From the IMG/VR virus record IMGVR_UViG_3300032073_003536, positions 1-61,879 of that record: a stretch of DNA of 61,879 bases. One strand, 5' to 3'. How positions within the stretch are numbered: position 1 is the stretch's first letter; every line of letters begins with the position of its first letter. Shown here piece by piece: positions 7,042-15,018 of this stretch. Origin of the DNA: a virus. The notes below the pieces were generated by a model. It did not search any database, was not told where the DNA came from, and saw only the letters and a program-made list of their open reading frames with translations. The translations under genes were made by a program, and so were the position numbers.

Positions 7042-8484
7042 ATGCTATTCGGGATATTAACATTACTTACAGCCTTGGCTATTGCCGGAGTTGCCGCATG
7101 GTTCTCAATTATAGGACTTATGAGCATTTTCAGTGCCGCCGCTATGCCAATAGCAATTATGGCAGGTACATTAGAAGTAGGTAAGTTACTTACAGCAAGT
7201 TGGCTTTATAGATACTGGAATGAGACTTCATTACTATTAAAGACTTACTTGTCCACAGCCGTGGTTGTTTTAATGCTTATTACAAGTATGGGTATTTTTG
7301 GATACCTAAGTAAAGCACACTTAGATCAAGCAAGTGAAAGCGGAAATGCATTTGCTGTAGTTGAAAGACTAGAAGGACAAGTAGCAAGAGAAGAAAACAA
7401 AATAGACATCCTAGAAGAACGTATTGCCACTTTACAATCAGGAAGTGGCGTTGACAATTCACAAAGTATCTCACAACAAGCAGAAATTAGAGATGGTGCA
7501 TGGGAAAGAGTTAAAGGTGATATAGACTTTGCTAACGAACAAATTCAAAGACTTAGAGACCAATTAACAGTATTAGATTCAGCAGTAAATGACCTTAGAG
7601 CAAAAGGTGTTGAAGTAATTACCACTGATGAAGGTGGTACATTTAGACGTGCTGAAACAGAAACAATAGATTATGTTGCCCAAGCAGATGCATTATTCGA
7701 ACAACAAAAAGAACAACGTGACCAAATTAGAGCAGATATCAAAACACAACAAGACAACATTGATAGATATAGAGCTCAAGCACAAACAACTATCGACAAT
7801 GCTAATTCTGAAATTAACAGACTTAGAGATAGTAGTACAGCAACTCAAGATGACGCTCTAGATAAAATAGACGAATACAACGATGAAATAGATACAATAT
7901 ATGATGACATAGTAATTATTAAAGATGAGATGTTTCAAGCGGAAAGTGTTGTTAGAGAGTTAGAAAAAGAAGTAGGACCAATTAAATATGTAGCACAATT
8001 GGTATACGGACAAGATTCTGAAGATTATTTAGATGCGGCAGTAAGATTATTTATTTTATTGCTGGTATTTGTGTTTGATCCATTAGCAGTTGTACTAGTT
8101 ATAGCGGCTAACCAAACACTACTTAGGTATGGTATAAACTTAGAAAAAAGTGCACCAATAAAGCCTTCGGACCCAAATGAACTTAAACAAACTTGGCATA
8201 ATAAAGACTTAGGCAATATTCAAGACAAAGATGATTTTGAAAGACAAAGTAGAGAAATATACGGAGACAATATGCCAGACGTTCCAAATGTTATAGAAAA
8301 AATTGTAGAAAAAGAAGTTGTTGTAGAAAAAGAAGTACCCGTTGAAGTCATTAAAGAAGTTGAAAAAGTCGTAGAAAAAGAAGTTGAACTAGAAGTAGAT
8401 ATGTCCACACCTCCTGCTATCAAAGAATTAGAAAAACGATTAGAAAAGAAACTAAAGAAAAATGACAAAAAAAATAACGGTTAA
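7042..8484 (+). CDS. membrane-anchored coiled-coil protein with VEKEV tail
   Basis: 480 aa. Three hydrophobic segments lie in residues 1-25, 28-50 and 65-90, followed by a long coiled coil (about 100-320: VERLEGQVAREENKIDILEE and onward), another membrane segment (about 333-355, LFILLLVFVFDPLAVVLVI) and a Lys/Glu/Val tail (about 410-455) repeating VEKEV and VEKVVEKEV. The tail has the same chemistry as the repeat protein encoded next (22-nt overlap). Similar large membrane proteins exist in marine T4-like phages, without assigned function. A scaffold at the inner membrane is inferred. Confidence 0.8.
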   Translation: MLFGILTLLTALAIAGVAAWFSIIGLMSIFSAAAMPIAIMAGTLEVGKLLTASWLYRYWNETSLLLKTYLSTAVVVLMLITSMGIFGYLSKAHLDQASESGNAFAVVERLEGQVAREENKIDILEERIATLQSGSGVDNSQSISQQAEIRDGAWERVKGDIDFANEQIQRLRDQLTVLDSAVNDLRAKGVEVITTDEGGTFRRAETETIDYVAQADALFEQQKEQRDQIRADIKTQQDNIDRYRAQAQTTIDNANSEINRLRDSSTATQDDALDKIDEYNDEIDTIYDDIVIIKDEMFQAESVVRELEKEVGPIKYVAQLVYGQDSEDYLDAAVRLFILLLVFVFDPLAVVLVIAANQTLLRYGINLEKSAPIKPSDPNELKQTWHNKDLGNIQDKDDFERQSREIYGDNMPDVPNVIEKIVEKEVVVEKEVPVEVIKEVEKVVEKEVELEVDMSTPPAIKELEKRLEKKLKKNDKKNNG

Positions 8485-9253
8485 ACAAGCCTTAAATGAA
8501 CTGAACACAAAGTATGCTAAAACACTAGAGATGTTAGACAGTTCTCTAGATGTTATAGAAGACTTAGAAAATGAAGTTGATGAACTAAAAACTACTAACA
8601 ATATTTTACAAAAAGATTTACTAAAGAAACCTAAAGTAATAACTAAGGAGATAGAAGTTGAAAAAGTCGTTGAGAAGGTTGTCGAAGTTGAGAGAAAGGT
8701 CGAGGTCCCAAAGGAGACAGTGGTCACTCGCGAAGTCAAAGTCCCAGGACCCGAGCGGATTGTTGAAGTCCCAGGACCCGAACGAGTTGTCGAAAAAATA
8801 GTAGAAGTTGAAAAAATTGTACAAGTGCCTGGACCAGAAAGGCGTATAGAAGTTCCTATAGAAAAAATTGTACAAGTGCCTGGACCAGAAAGGATTGTTA
8901 CTAAAGAGGTCCCTGGCCCAGAAGTTATAATCACTAAAGAAGTACCAGGACCTGAACGTGTAGTACAAGTTGAAGTACCTGTAGAAAAGATTGTAGAAAA
9001 GATTGTCAAAATTCCAGGAGAGAAACCTGATGTCATAGAAAAAGCATCCACTAAAGATTTACGTGAAGCCGCAAGGATTATGGCTATGAGTGAATTCAAT
9101 AAAGAAGGATTCAGTGAGGAAGAAATATTCAATATGTTGCAGAAAAGTAGTGAAGAAGATGTAAATAAACAGTTGGGGGGATTTTGGGCAATACCATTAC
9201 CAGCCGACCAAGAAGAAACAGATGAAAATCAAACGAGGTATCAAAAGAAATAA
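8462..9253 (+). CDS. VPGPE-repeat, alveolin-like charged repeat protein
   Basis: 263 aa. N-terminal coiled coil (1-55), then about 130 residues (60-195) of alternating Val and charged residues built from VEKIVEV and VPGPERIV units: VPGPE occurs at least six times, spaced by EK(I/V)V(E/Q)V. A compact C-terminal part (about 200-250, LREAARIMAMSEFNKEGFS) looks helical. The EKIVEVP-type pattern resembles alveolin repeats of protist membrane skeletons; homology is not implied. The repeats use different synonymous codons (gtcccaggacccgag against gtgcctggaccagaa). It overlaps both the membrane coiled-coil gene and clpX. Confidence 0.8.
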   Translation: MTKKITVKQALNELNTKYAKTLEMLDSSLDVIEDLENEVDELKTTNNILQKDLLKKPKVITKEIEVEKVVEKVVEVERKVEVPKETVVTREVKVPGPERIVEVPGPERVVEKIVEVEKIVQVPGPERRIEVPIEKIVQVPGPERIVTKEVPGPEVIITKEVPGPERVVQVEVPVEKIVEKIVKIPGEKPDVIEKASTKDLREAARIMAMSEFNKEGFSEEEIFNMLQKSSEEDVNKQLGGFWAIPLPADQEETDENQTRYQKK

Positions 9254-10524
9254 TGTCTGACGATAAACAAGATAACAATTTAGAGTGTAGTTTTTGTGGT
9301 AAAAAACGCAACGATGTTAAAAAATTAATAGCAGGGCCTACATCCTATATTTGTAATGAATGTATTAGTATAAGTCATAAGATTATTAATGAAGAATATG
9401 ACGAAACAGACTTATTTGATGATGAGGAAATTCCTGCACCACAAGACATAAAAGACTATCTAGACGAGTATGTAATTAGTCAGGACTATGCTAAAGACAT
9501 ATTAAGTGTTTGTGCATATAATCATTACAAGAAGATTTTACATACAACAGAAAGCGAAAAGATAGAAAAAAGTAATGTACTATTATTAGGTAATACAGGT
9601 ACAGGTAAAACATTATTAGTTAAAACATTAGCAAATAAACTTAATGTACCTTTTGCAATAGCAGACGCAACTACACTAACTGAAGCAGGATATGTGGGAG
9701 AGGATGTAGAAAGTGTTATTGAACGTTTATTAAATGTATGCGACTGGAATGTACCATTAGCACAAAACGGTATAGTATTCATAGATGAGATAGATAAAAA
9801 AGCTCGTAGCAGTGAGTCTAATGCCAATACAAAGGACATAAGTGGCGAAGGTGTACAACAAGCACTCTTAAGACTTATAGAAGGTACAACTGTTAAAGTA
9901 TCAGCAAATGGATCAAAGCGAATGGATGATTACATAGAGTTTGATACATCAAATGTATTATTCATATTAGGCGGCGCATTTGTTGGCATAGATGAAATTG
10001 TTAAAAAGAAACTTAAACAAAGTTCAGTAGGATTCAATAGACCAATAAAAAGTACAACAGATAATAAAGATTGGATAGAACATGTAGAGCATGAAGATAT
10101 TATACAGTACGGGTTAATACCAGAATTTGCTGGACGATTGCCAAACATTGTTGGACTACTAGATTTAGATGAGGCAAATATGTTTAATATATTAAAAAAT
10201 TCTAAAGGTAGTGTAATTCATCAGGTTAAAAGATTATTAAAAATTGATGATATAAGTTTAGAATTTGAGGATCATTATCTTAGAGATGTTGCCAAGATAG
10301 CGGCAAAGAAAAAAGTAGGTGCAAGAGGTCTAAAAAGCATAGTAGAAAACAGTCTACATAATATTATGTTTAGAGCACCAGAGTTACAAAAAAGTGAAGT
10401 ACAACGTGTGGTGTTTAAAAAGTATCCATTTTCTGTTGACTTACATCCTACTATTGTGTATACTAATGGCATTAGTGAAATAGATAAAGACTATAAAATT
10501 AAATTAAGAGGGAACAGTGAGTAA
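9253..10524 (+). CDS. clpX: ClpX-like AAA+ unfoldase
   Basis: 423 aa, the usual ClpX length. Order of features: zinc finger Cys12, Cys15, Cys34, Cys37; Walker A GNTGTGKT (113-120); pore loop GYVG (about 148); Walker B VFIDEIDK; sensor and arginine-finger region with EFAGRLP; C-terminal small domain. It should unfold tagged proteins and feed them to ClpP. Two differences: the RKH pore loop region reads [13 protein letters not shown], without RKH, and the ClpP-docking IGF loop reads VGFN. Both suggest altered substrate choice or partner. The phage encodes ClpP at 46385 and ClpS at 22327. Confidence 0.95.
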   Translation: MSDDKQDNNLECSFCGKKRNDVKKLIAGPTSYICNECISISHKIINEEYDETDLFDDEEIPAPQDIKDYLDEYVISQDYAKDILSVCAYNHYKKILHTTESEKIEKSNVLLLGNTGTGKTLLVKTLANKLNVPFAIADATTLTEAGYVGEDVESVIERLLNVCDWNVPLAQNGIVFIDEIDKKARSSESNANTKDISGEGVQQALLRLIEGTTVKVSANGSKRMDDYIEFDTSNVLFILGGAFVGIDEIVKKKLKQSSVGFNRPIKSTTDNKDWIEHVEHEDIIQYGLIPEFAGRLPNIVGLLDLDEANMFNILKNSKGSVIHQVKRLLKIDDISLEFEDHYLRDVAKIAAKKKVGARGLKSIVENSLHNIMFRAPELQKSEVQRVVFKKYPFSVDLHPTIVYTNGISEIDKDYKIKLRGNSE

Positions 10525-10942
10525 ACCAAGGAATAACACCCACAACAAAAAATTTACAAAGGAGTGGAATACAAAAAAGAAATATGACAGTCCTAAAAAA
10601 GATGAGCATTACTTAGATGCTTATAAACCTGGCATTGAAGTTAGAAACGGAGATGTAAACAAAGCAATTCGTATTTTGAAGAAACGCCTTGAAAAAGCAG
10701 ATTTTCAAAAAGAAATGGCAAAACAGGCATTTTACGAAAAGCCTAGTGCTAAACGTAAACGTAAGAAAGACCAAGCAAAAAAACGTTGGAACAAATATGT
10801 ACGTGATGCAGAAGCAAGAGGTGAGTTTAAAATGTACGAACCTACAGGTACAAAATGGATGAAAAACAAACGTAAAACTAGAGAACATGCTAAAACCAAA
10901 CAAAGGCAACAAGCAATGTTAAGAAGTCGTGGTCATTTATAA
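10517..10942 (+). CDS. rpsU: ribosomal protein bS21 with long C-terminal extension
   Basis: 141 aa, GTG start with GAGGG 6 nt upstream, overlapping clpX. Residues 40-95 (VRNGDVNKAIRILKKRLEKA, then FYEKPSAKRKRKKDQAKKRW) match bS21, including the FYEKP..R.RK signature. bS21 helps initiation by contacting the anti-Shine-Dalgarno region of 16S rRNA; phage copies may exchange into host ribosomes. Normal bS21 is ~70 aa; here ~35 residues precede and ~45 follow the core, all strongly basic. Viral bS21 genes are known. See also bL33 at 22116. Confidence 0.88.
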   Translation: MSKPRNNTHNKKFTKEWNTKKKYDSPKKDEHYLDAYKPGIEVRNGDVNKAIRILKKRLEKADFQKEMAKQAFYEKPSAKRKRKKDQAKKRWNKYVRDAEARGEFKMYEPTGTKWMKNKRKTREHAKTKQRQQAMLRSRGHL

Positions 10943-11721
10943 TGCGTATAGCCGTTGTCAGTGGTGGCTTTGATCCACTACATTCAGGACACATCAATTT
11001 ATTAGAAAGTGCAAAAGCACATGGCGATAAACTAGTAGTTCTAGTAAACAGTGATGAATGGCTATCTAGAAAAAAAGGCAGACCCTTTATGCCTTTTGAA
11101 GAGCGTTCCCTAATTATTCAACGCATGGACATGGTAGATAATGTTTATGCTGTTGACGATGAAGATGGTAGTGTAACTAAAGGACTTATACAAGTTCGTA
11201 ATGCATTTGGTACTAATCATAGTTATGTCTTTTGTAACGGAGGTGATAGAGGAAAGAATAACATACCGGAAATGGATGTAGAAGGTTACACATTTGAGTT
11301 TGCTGTAGGTGGAGATAACAAAGCCAACAGTAGCAGTTGGATACTTAAAGAATGGCAGTATCCAACAACTAGAAGGGTCTGGGGCGAGTTTAGTGACTTG
11401 TTTCAAGACGAAGCAGTTAAAGTTAAAGAACTTGTTATAGAGCCTGGCAAAGGCATTAGTTATCAACGTCATTTTAAAAGAGACGAGATATGGTTTGTTA
11501 GTAAAGGTGAATGTGAAATAAAGTATGGTGCAGATACGGATCTACCAGAACACTACACATATCATGTATTAAAAACGGATCAGTCTTTTACTGTTAGAAG
11601 AGGCAGTTGGCATCAAATTGTTAATAAAGGCATAGACCCTTGCCATATCATAGAGATACAATATGGGGAAGAAACTACAGAAGACGACATAGAACGTCTA
11701 GAATATTACAACGGAGAATAA
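10942..11721 (+). CDS. nucleotidyltransferase fused to a mannose-6-P isomerase-type cupin
   Basis: 259 aa two-domain protein. Residues 1-130 are a cytidylyltransferase-like Rossmann fold with the HSGH nucleotide motif (SGGFDPLHSGHINLL). Residues 140-250 are a cupin like the C-terminus of ManC/PMI type II: RRVWGEFSDLF, VKELVIEPGKGISYQRHFKR, DEIWFVSKGECEI, and GSWHQIVN. This suggests synthesis of an activated sugar or polyol (inference). The TAA stop overlaps the next ATG. The fusion order, transferase first and cupin second, recalls ManC, but the transferase family differs. Confidence 0.85.
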   Translation: MRIAVVSGGFDPLHSGHINLLESAKAHGDKLVVLVNSDEWLSRKKGRPFMPFEERSLIIQRMDMVDNVYAVDDEDGSVTKGLIQVRNAFGTNHSYVFCNGGDRGKNNIPEMDVEGYTFEFAVGGDNKANSSSWILKEWQYPTTRRVWGEFSDLFQDEAVKVKELVIEPGKGISYQRHFKRDEIWFVSKGECEIKYGADTDLPEHYTYHVLKTDQSFTVRRGSWHQIVNKGIDPCHIIEIQYGEETTEDDIERLEYYNGE

Positions 11722-12161
11722 TGGAATTGAAAAAATTAAACGAAAGTAAAGTATGCGACATACTTAATACAATAGTGGAATATGAGATGGCAGGTGTTGT
11801 TAGATACGCACACAGTTCTTTAATGGTTACTGGTCCATACAGGATACCTATTGTGCAATTCTTACAGGAACAAGCAAATGAGAGTTTACAACATGCCTTA
11901 CAGGCAGGTGAACTAATCACAGGATTAGACGGACATCCTAGTCAAATTATTGCACCTATTGATGAATCACATGACCATTCTATTTTGAGAATACTTGAAG
12001 AGAGTTTGGAACATGAAACTTTTGCAGTAGATTTATATAAAGAGTTATTGCGGGAAGTAGAAGGTGCCAGTGTGTATTTAGAAGAATATGCTCGAGGACA
12101 AATTGGTCAAGAAGAACAACACGCATTAGAAATTAAAAAAATGTTAAAAGACTTTGCATGA
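11721..12161 (+). CDS. ferritin-like (bacterioferritin/Dps-type) protein
   Basis: 146 aa four-helix bundle. Start is the ATG at 11721 (ACGGAG RBS, overlap with previous TAA). Iron-ligand patterns are visible in each helix: VEYEMAGVVRYAH, EQANESLQHALQAGE, LEESLEHETFAVDLY and QIGQEEQHALE, which give the Glu and ExxH residues of a di-iron site. Known relatives oxidise and store iron or protect DNA. In this phage it could hold iron for the Suf pathway or limit Fenton damage (inference). Confidence 0.85.
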   Translation: MELKKLNESKVCDILNTIVEYEMAGVVRYAHSSLMVTGPYRIPIVQFLQEQANESLQHALQAGELITGLDGHPSQIIAPIDESHDHSILRILEESLEHETFAVDLYKELLREVEGASVYLEEYARGQIGQEEQHALEIKKMLKDFA

Positions 12162-12343
12162 AAACAATACGAGCGACAATTCAAATAGAAGTTCCGTATT
12201 CAAATGAATATATGAACTATGGGGATAAGTTAGATACAGAACTAAGAAGAGTTATAGATAACACACCTTTTTTAAATTGTGGTATAGAGGCAGGAAACTT
12301 GGAACCAAATGGTAATCCAACACTTAGATTAAAAGATGACTGA
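12158..12343 (+). CDS. hypothetical small protein
   Basis: 61 aa, ATGA overlap with the ferritin-like gene. IRATIQIEVPYSNEY looks like one beta strand followed by a helix; no family recognised. Confidence 0.65.
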   Translation: MKTIRATIQIEVPYSNEYMNYGDKLDTELRRVIDNTPFLNCGIEAGNLEPNGNPTLRLKDD

Positions 12344-12422
12344 TTGGACAACCATAATTATTGTTGTTGCCTTTTTAATTTTTATATATATTAATAACAA
12401 CAACCAGAGGCCTAAATTTTGA
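12336..12422 (+). CDS. 28-aa single-TM peptide
   Basis: Short open frame overlapping both neighbours. The product is TDWTTIIIVVAFLIFIYI followed by an Asn-rich basic tail, so one transmembrane helix with tail. Poor RBS; real status uncertain. Confidence 0.4.
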   Translation: MTDWTTIIIVVAFLIFIYINNNNQRPKF

Positions 12423-12877
12423 GGTTACATTACAAAGATTGCGGTAAGATAGGATTCACTTGTAGTACATTTGATTTACTACATGCTGGACATGTAACAA
12501 TGTTAGAAGAAGCAAAAAGACATTGTGATTTCCTTATTGTTGGATTGCAGAACGATCCTACATTAGACAGGCCCGAAAAGAATGCACCAGTACAGAGTAT
12601 TGTGGAAAGGCAAATACAACTGGCGGCAGTAAAATATGTAGATGAAATAGTTATCTATAACACAGAACAAGACCTAATAGACCTTTTACTAACACTTCCT
12701 ATAGATGTAAGAGTACTAGGTGACGAATACAAAAACAAAGACTTCACAGGCAAAGATATTGCTAAACAACGTGGCAGTAAGATAATTTACAACGGTAGAG
12801 ACCATTCATTTAGTAGTAGCAGTTTGCGTAAGAGAGTTGCATTTGCAGATAGCGATTTTGTAAACAAAGAAAAATAA
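12419..12877 (+). CDS. glycerol-3-phosphate cytidylyltransferase-like protein (TagD type)
   Basis: 152 aa. HAGH motif in STFDLLHAGHVTMLEEAK near residue 22 binds the nucleotide; the C-terminal HSFSSSSLRKR corresponds to the RSxxxSSTxLR signature of CTP-using enzymes. Length fits single-domain TagD/RfaE-C enzymes, so it should transfer a nucleotide to a phosphorylated polyol or sugar. TTG start at 12419 with GAGG upstream. Second such domain in this cluster, after the fused one at 10942. Confidence 0.82.
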   Translation: MRLHYKDCGKIGFTCSTFDLLHAGHVTMLEEAKRHCDFLIVGLQNDPTLDRPEKNAPVQSIVERQIQLAAVKYVDEIVIYNTEQDLIDLLLTLPIDVRVLGDEYKNKDFTGKDIAKQRGSKIIYNGRDHSFSSSSLRKRVAFADSDFVNKEK

Positions 12878-12941
12878 TCTTCAAGTATTATTCGAATGTG
12901 CATCAACAGGTGTGCATTTAAGTAATTAAAAGGAGATTAAA

Positions 12942-13322
12942 ATGAAATACTTAATATTAGTACTAGCACTAGTTTCTTTTAGTGCATCAGCGGCAACGGT
13001 CATTAACTTTGATGATGGTTCTACATTGACCCTTAAAGAAGACGAAATGATTCACGTTACTAAAGATTTGTTATATCGACGACAAAGTTATAATAACGGT
13101 CGAACTGTTCAGTTCAAAGTTTATCCTGAAACTACTAAACGAGATTATGTTGAAGTAGACACAGGAACTGAACCTAATCAGGTAGTTGGTTCACACGAAT
13201 GGTGTAAGGCATATATTCCATGGAGCGAAGGTTTAACTTTCACTATGGTAACATGGCAACGTTTTTGTGATACAAACGGCGACAGTATCTATGACGAAAA
13301 TGACCAGGGTTGGGAAGGCTAA
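12942..13322 (+). CDS. secreted small protein with EF-hand-like Ca loop
   Basis: 126 aa. A clean signal peptide (MKYLILVLALVSFSASA, cut near residue 17) sends it to the periplasm. Two Cys near residues 87 and 108 can pair there. The C-terminus DTNGDSIYDENDQG follows the DxNxDxxxDxxD pattern of dockerin or thrombospondin-3 calcium loops. Strong RBS (AAGGAG). I do not recognise the family. A secreted phage protein may alter the envelope during infection (inference). Confidence 0.75.
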   Translation: MKYLILVLALVSFSASAATVINFDDGSTLTLKEDEMIHVTKDLLYRRQSYNNGRTVQFKVYPETTKRDYVEVDTGTEPNQVVGSHEWCKAYIPWSEGLTFTMVTWQRFCDTNGDSIYDENDQGWEG

Positions 13323-13332
13323 TTAAAAAAGG

Positions 13333-13360
13333 TTGACATTGTGGATAAAAGACGTATAAT
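13333..13360 (+). promoter_or_regulatory. sigma70-like promoter with leader hairpin
   Basis: TTGACA (13333-13338), 16-nt spacer, TATAAT (13355-13360), preceded by AAAAAGG. The leader contains a perfect GTTAGG/CCTAAC hairpin (13370-13375, 13386-13391). Confidence 0.85.
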
Positions 13361-13416
13361 AGTAAACAAGTTAGGCAAACATGGACCTAACATTAATGTT
13401 GAAATTAGGAGGTCAT

Positions 13417-13674
13417 ATGACTACAACAACAACTAAAGAAATGAAAGTTCTATCCGCTTTACAAGAAGGCAGAACTCTTTCATCAGCACAAATCAAATCA
13501 TTTTTTGGTGCTGGAAACCCACAAGCAGTGATTCAATCGCTAAGATTCAAAGGATTTCCAATCTATTTGAATACTGTAACTGATACTAAAGGTAGAAGCA
13601 GAAACGTATATCGTTTAGGTACAGCCTCTAGAGCAGTTGTAGCCGCTGGTTATAAAGCATTAGCAACTTCTTAA
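13417..13674 (+). CDS. winged-helix DNA-binding protein
   Basis: 85 aa; start chosen at 13417 because of a perfect AGGAGG 4 nt upstream. KEMKVLSALQEGRTLSSAQI, then NPQAVIQSLRFKGFPIYLNT and YRLG form the helix-turn-helix plus beta wing seen in small regulators common in T4-like marine phages. It has its own strong promoter and ends at a strong terminator, so it is a single-gene early unit. Target unknown; transcriptional control of phage or host genes is inferred. Confidence 0.8.
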   Translation: MTTTTTKEMKVLSALQEGRTLSSAQIKSFFGAGNPQAVIQSLRFKGFPIYLNTVTDTKGRSRNVYRLGTASRAVVAAGYKALATS

Positions 13675-13688
13675 TAAAGAAGAAAATA

Positions 13689-13716
13689 AAAAGGGAGACT
13701 TCGGTCTCCTTTTTTT
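13689..13716 (+). terminator. intrinsic terminator with UUCG loop
   Basis: GGAGAC (13694-13699), TTCG, GTCTCC, then seven T. The arms are extended by A/T pairs. Ends the winged-helix gene. Confidence 0.92.
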
Positions 13717-13764
13717 ATGGGCGAATACACCTACCTATCCTAATTAACCTATTATTTTGGATAC

Positions 13765-13877
13765 ATTTAGCATTAGTTAATACGGATATTATAGTAACTT
13801 CGTTCAGTAGAAAACAGCAAAACAGTAGCGAATTTATAATAGAGCAATCGATGTAAAGGCCCAGTTTAATGCTAAAT
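13765..13877 (+). ncRNA. possible structured non-coding RNA
   Basis: The 324-nt gap between 13717 and 14040 has no gene. It holds a perfect 11-bp inverted repeat, ATTTAGCATTA (13765-13775) and TAATGCTAAAT (13867-13877), around about 91 nt with an inner TTCG/CGAA stem and an A-rich GTAGAAAACAGCAAAACAGTAG loop. Strand is not certain. A folded RNA or a binding site for a protein dimer are both possible. Confidence 0.4.
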
Positions 13878-13934
13878 ACTACTACCAATCACAACCTCTC
13901 TTTATATTACATATCAATGAGTTATTTAAAAAAC

Positions 13935-13962
13935 TTGACATGAAGTTAAATTTATGTATAAT
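13935..13962 (+). promoter_or_regulatory. sigma70-like promoter
   Basis: TTGACA (13935-13940), 16-nt spacer, TATAAT (13957-13962), 78 nt before the outer-membrane protein gene. Confidence 0.85.
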
Positions 13963-14040
13963 ATAGTAATGTTGCAGGGATGATGCAGAGTAATTCTATT
14001 CTGTTTTTGAACTGTAACTGTAATAAAAAAGGAGGGATAA

Positions 14041-14649
14041 ATGAAAAATTTATTCACATTAATGGTAGCAACAATGCTATCGGTACCAACCTTCGCCGCT
14101 GATTTTGGTGGTAAAGTTGGTATAGCATCTGATAATATATTCAGAGGCGTTAACATGAGTGACGGGTTTGGATACTCTGCTCAAGGCAATTTAAGTCTTG
14201 ACAATGGTATCTTTGCTGGAGCAAGTGTTATGTCACTGGATGAAAATTCAGATTTAATGACAACTATGTTGGTTGGTTATAGTTTTGACTTAGGTGGCGT
14301 TGATTTTAACGTTGCATACGTTGACCGTGGCTTCCAAGGTGTTGACATTGACGGATGGGAAGAATTAAACGTGAGAGCGGATTTCGACCTATTTGGCGTA
14401 TACTACTCTAAAGGACTAGATGATGCAGGTGATTTCTACAAAGTAGATTCAAGTGCATTAAAAGTTGTTGACGTTGCCTATGGTGACTGGGACAATGCAG
14501 GTTCTTATTGGGAAGTATCTAAGTCTTTTGACTTAGCCGCCGGTAGTGTAAAAGTTGGTTATATTGACCACGAGTTAAATGACGAAGACTTCAGTGACAA
14601 AATCACTGACGTAGACAACTTTTATGTAGGCTACTCTTATAGTTTCTAA
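14041..14649 (+). CDS. outer-membrane beta-barrel protein (Gcw_chp/TIGR02001-like)
   Basis: 202 aa. Signal peptide MKNLFTLMVATMLSVPTFA, then alternating beta strands ending in an aromatic residue (YVGYSYSF), the usual outer-membrane insertion signal. The first strands, GKVGIASDNIFRGVNMSDG, match the V(S)DYxFRGxSxSDG opening of the Gcw_chp family, bacterial proteins of unknown function. A phage copy could change envelope permeability or block superinfection (inference). Own promoter, RBS (GGAGGG) and terminator: an independent unit. Unusually Gly/Asp-rich compared with neighbours. Confidence 0.85.
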   Translation: MKNLFTLMVATMLSVPTFAADFGGKVGIASDNIFRGVNMSDGFGYSAQGNLSLDNGIFAGASVMSLDENSDLMTTMLVGYSFDLGGVDFNVAYVDRGFQGVDIDGWEELNVRADFDLFGVYYSKGLDDAGDFYKVDSSALKVVDVAYGDWDNAGSYWEVSKSFDLAAGSVKVGYIDHELNDEDFSDKITDVDNFYVGYSYSF

Positions 14650-14668
14650 TTACTTAGAAATCTTTAAG

Positions 14669-14702
14669 TAAAAAGCACATCTTAGGGTGTGCTTTTTTTT
14701 TG
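14669..14702 (+). terminator. intrinsic terminator
   Basis: AAAAGCACA and TGTGCTTTT arms with an 8-nt loop and a run of T, just after the outer-membrane protein gene. Confidence 0.9.
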
Positions 14703-14713
14703 GTTATAAAAGG

Positions 14714-14742
14714 TTGACATTAATATAGATTTTTAGTATACT
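14714..14742 (+). promoter_or_regulatory. sigma70-like promoter
   Basis: AAAAGG then TTGACA (14714-14719), 17-nt spacer, TATACT (14737-14742), 33 nt before the ATG at 14776. Confidence 0.8.
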
Positions 14743-14775
14743 AGTAAGTTCATTAAATATAAAAGAGGTATTTTT

Positions 14776-15003
14776 ATGAATAATGTAATGAATATAGCCA
14801 AAGACTTTGTGTCTGGTGTAACAGCAATCTTAATATCATTATTAGGATTAGGTGTTGTAGCAAACCTATTGTTTGGTAACACTATCATCATTGGTGATGT
14901 GGTTGCAAATATTACTAACCTAGTTACTACTTTAGGTAACGGTGGATTAGTAGGTCTTATCGTGGCTGTGATTGTTATTTCTTTCTTTTTAGACAAGAAG
15001 TAA
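14776..15003 (+). CDS. small two-TM membrane protein
   Basis: 75 aa: short amphipathic start, TM1 (AILISLLGLGVVANLLFG), a Val/Ile-rich middle and TM2 (GGLVGLIVAVIVISFFL) ending in DKK. The layout and the motifs LLxLGxVxxxLF and GLxGLxxAxV also occur in the protein at 58282-58524, so the two are probably paralogues. Size and topology allow a holin, but nothing proves it. Single-gene unit with promoter and terminator. Confidence 0.75.
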   Translation: MNNVMNIAKDFVSGVTAILISLLGLGVVANLLFGNTIIIGDVVANITNLVTTLGNGGLVGLIVAVIVISFFLDKK

Positions 15004-15018
15004 TAATTTTTTAAACTT

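Noticed and set aside
8621-8968. Antisense open frame over the VPGPE repeat gene
   Set aside because: It is a shadow of the repetitive codons; its Phe/Tyr/Trp-rich composition is implausible and it has no start signals.
8700-8970. CRISPR or tandem DNA repeat array
   Set aside because: Repeats are protein-level with variable codons in an open frame; no spacer structure.
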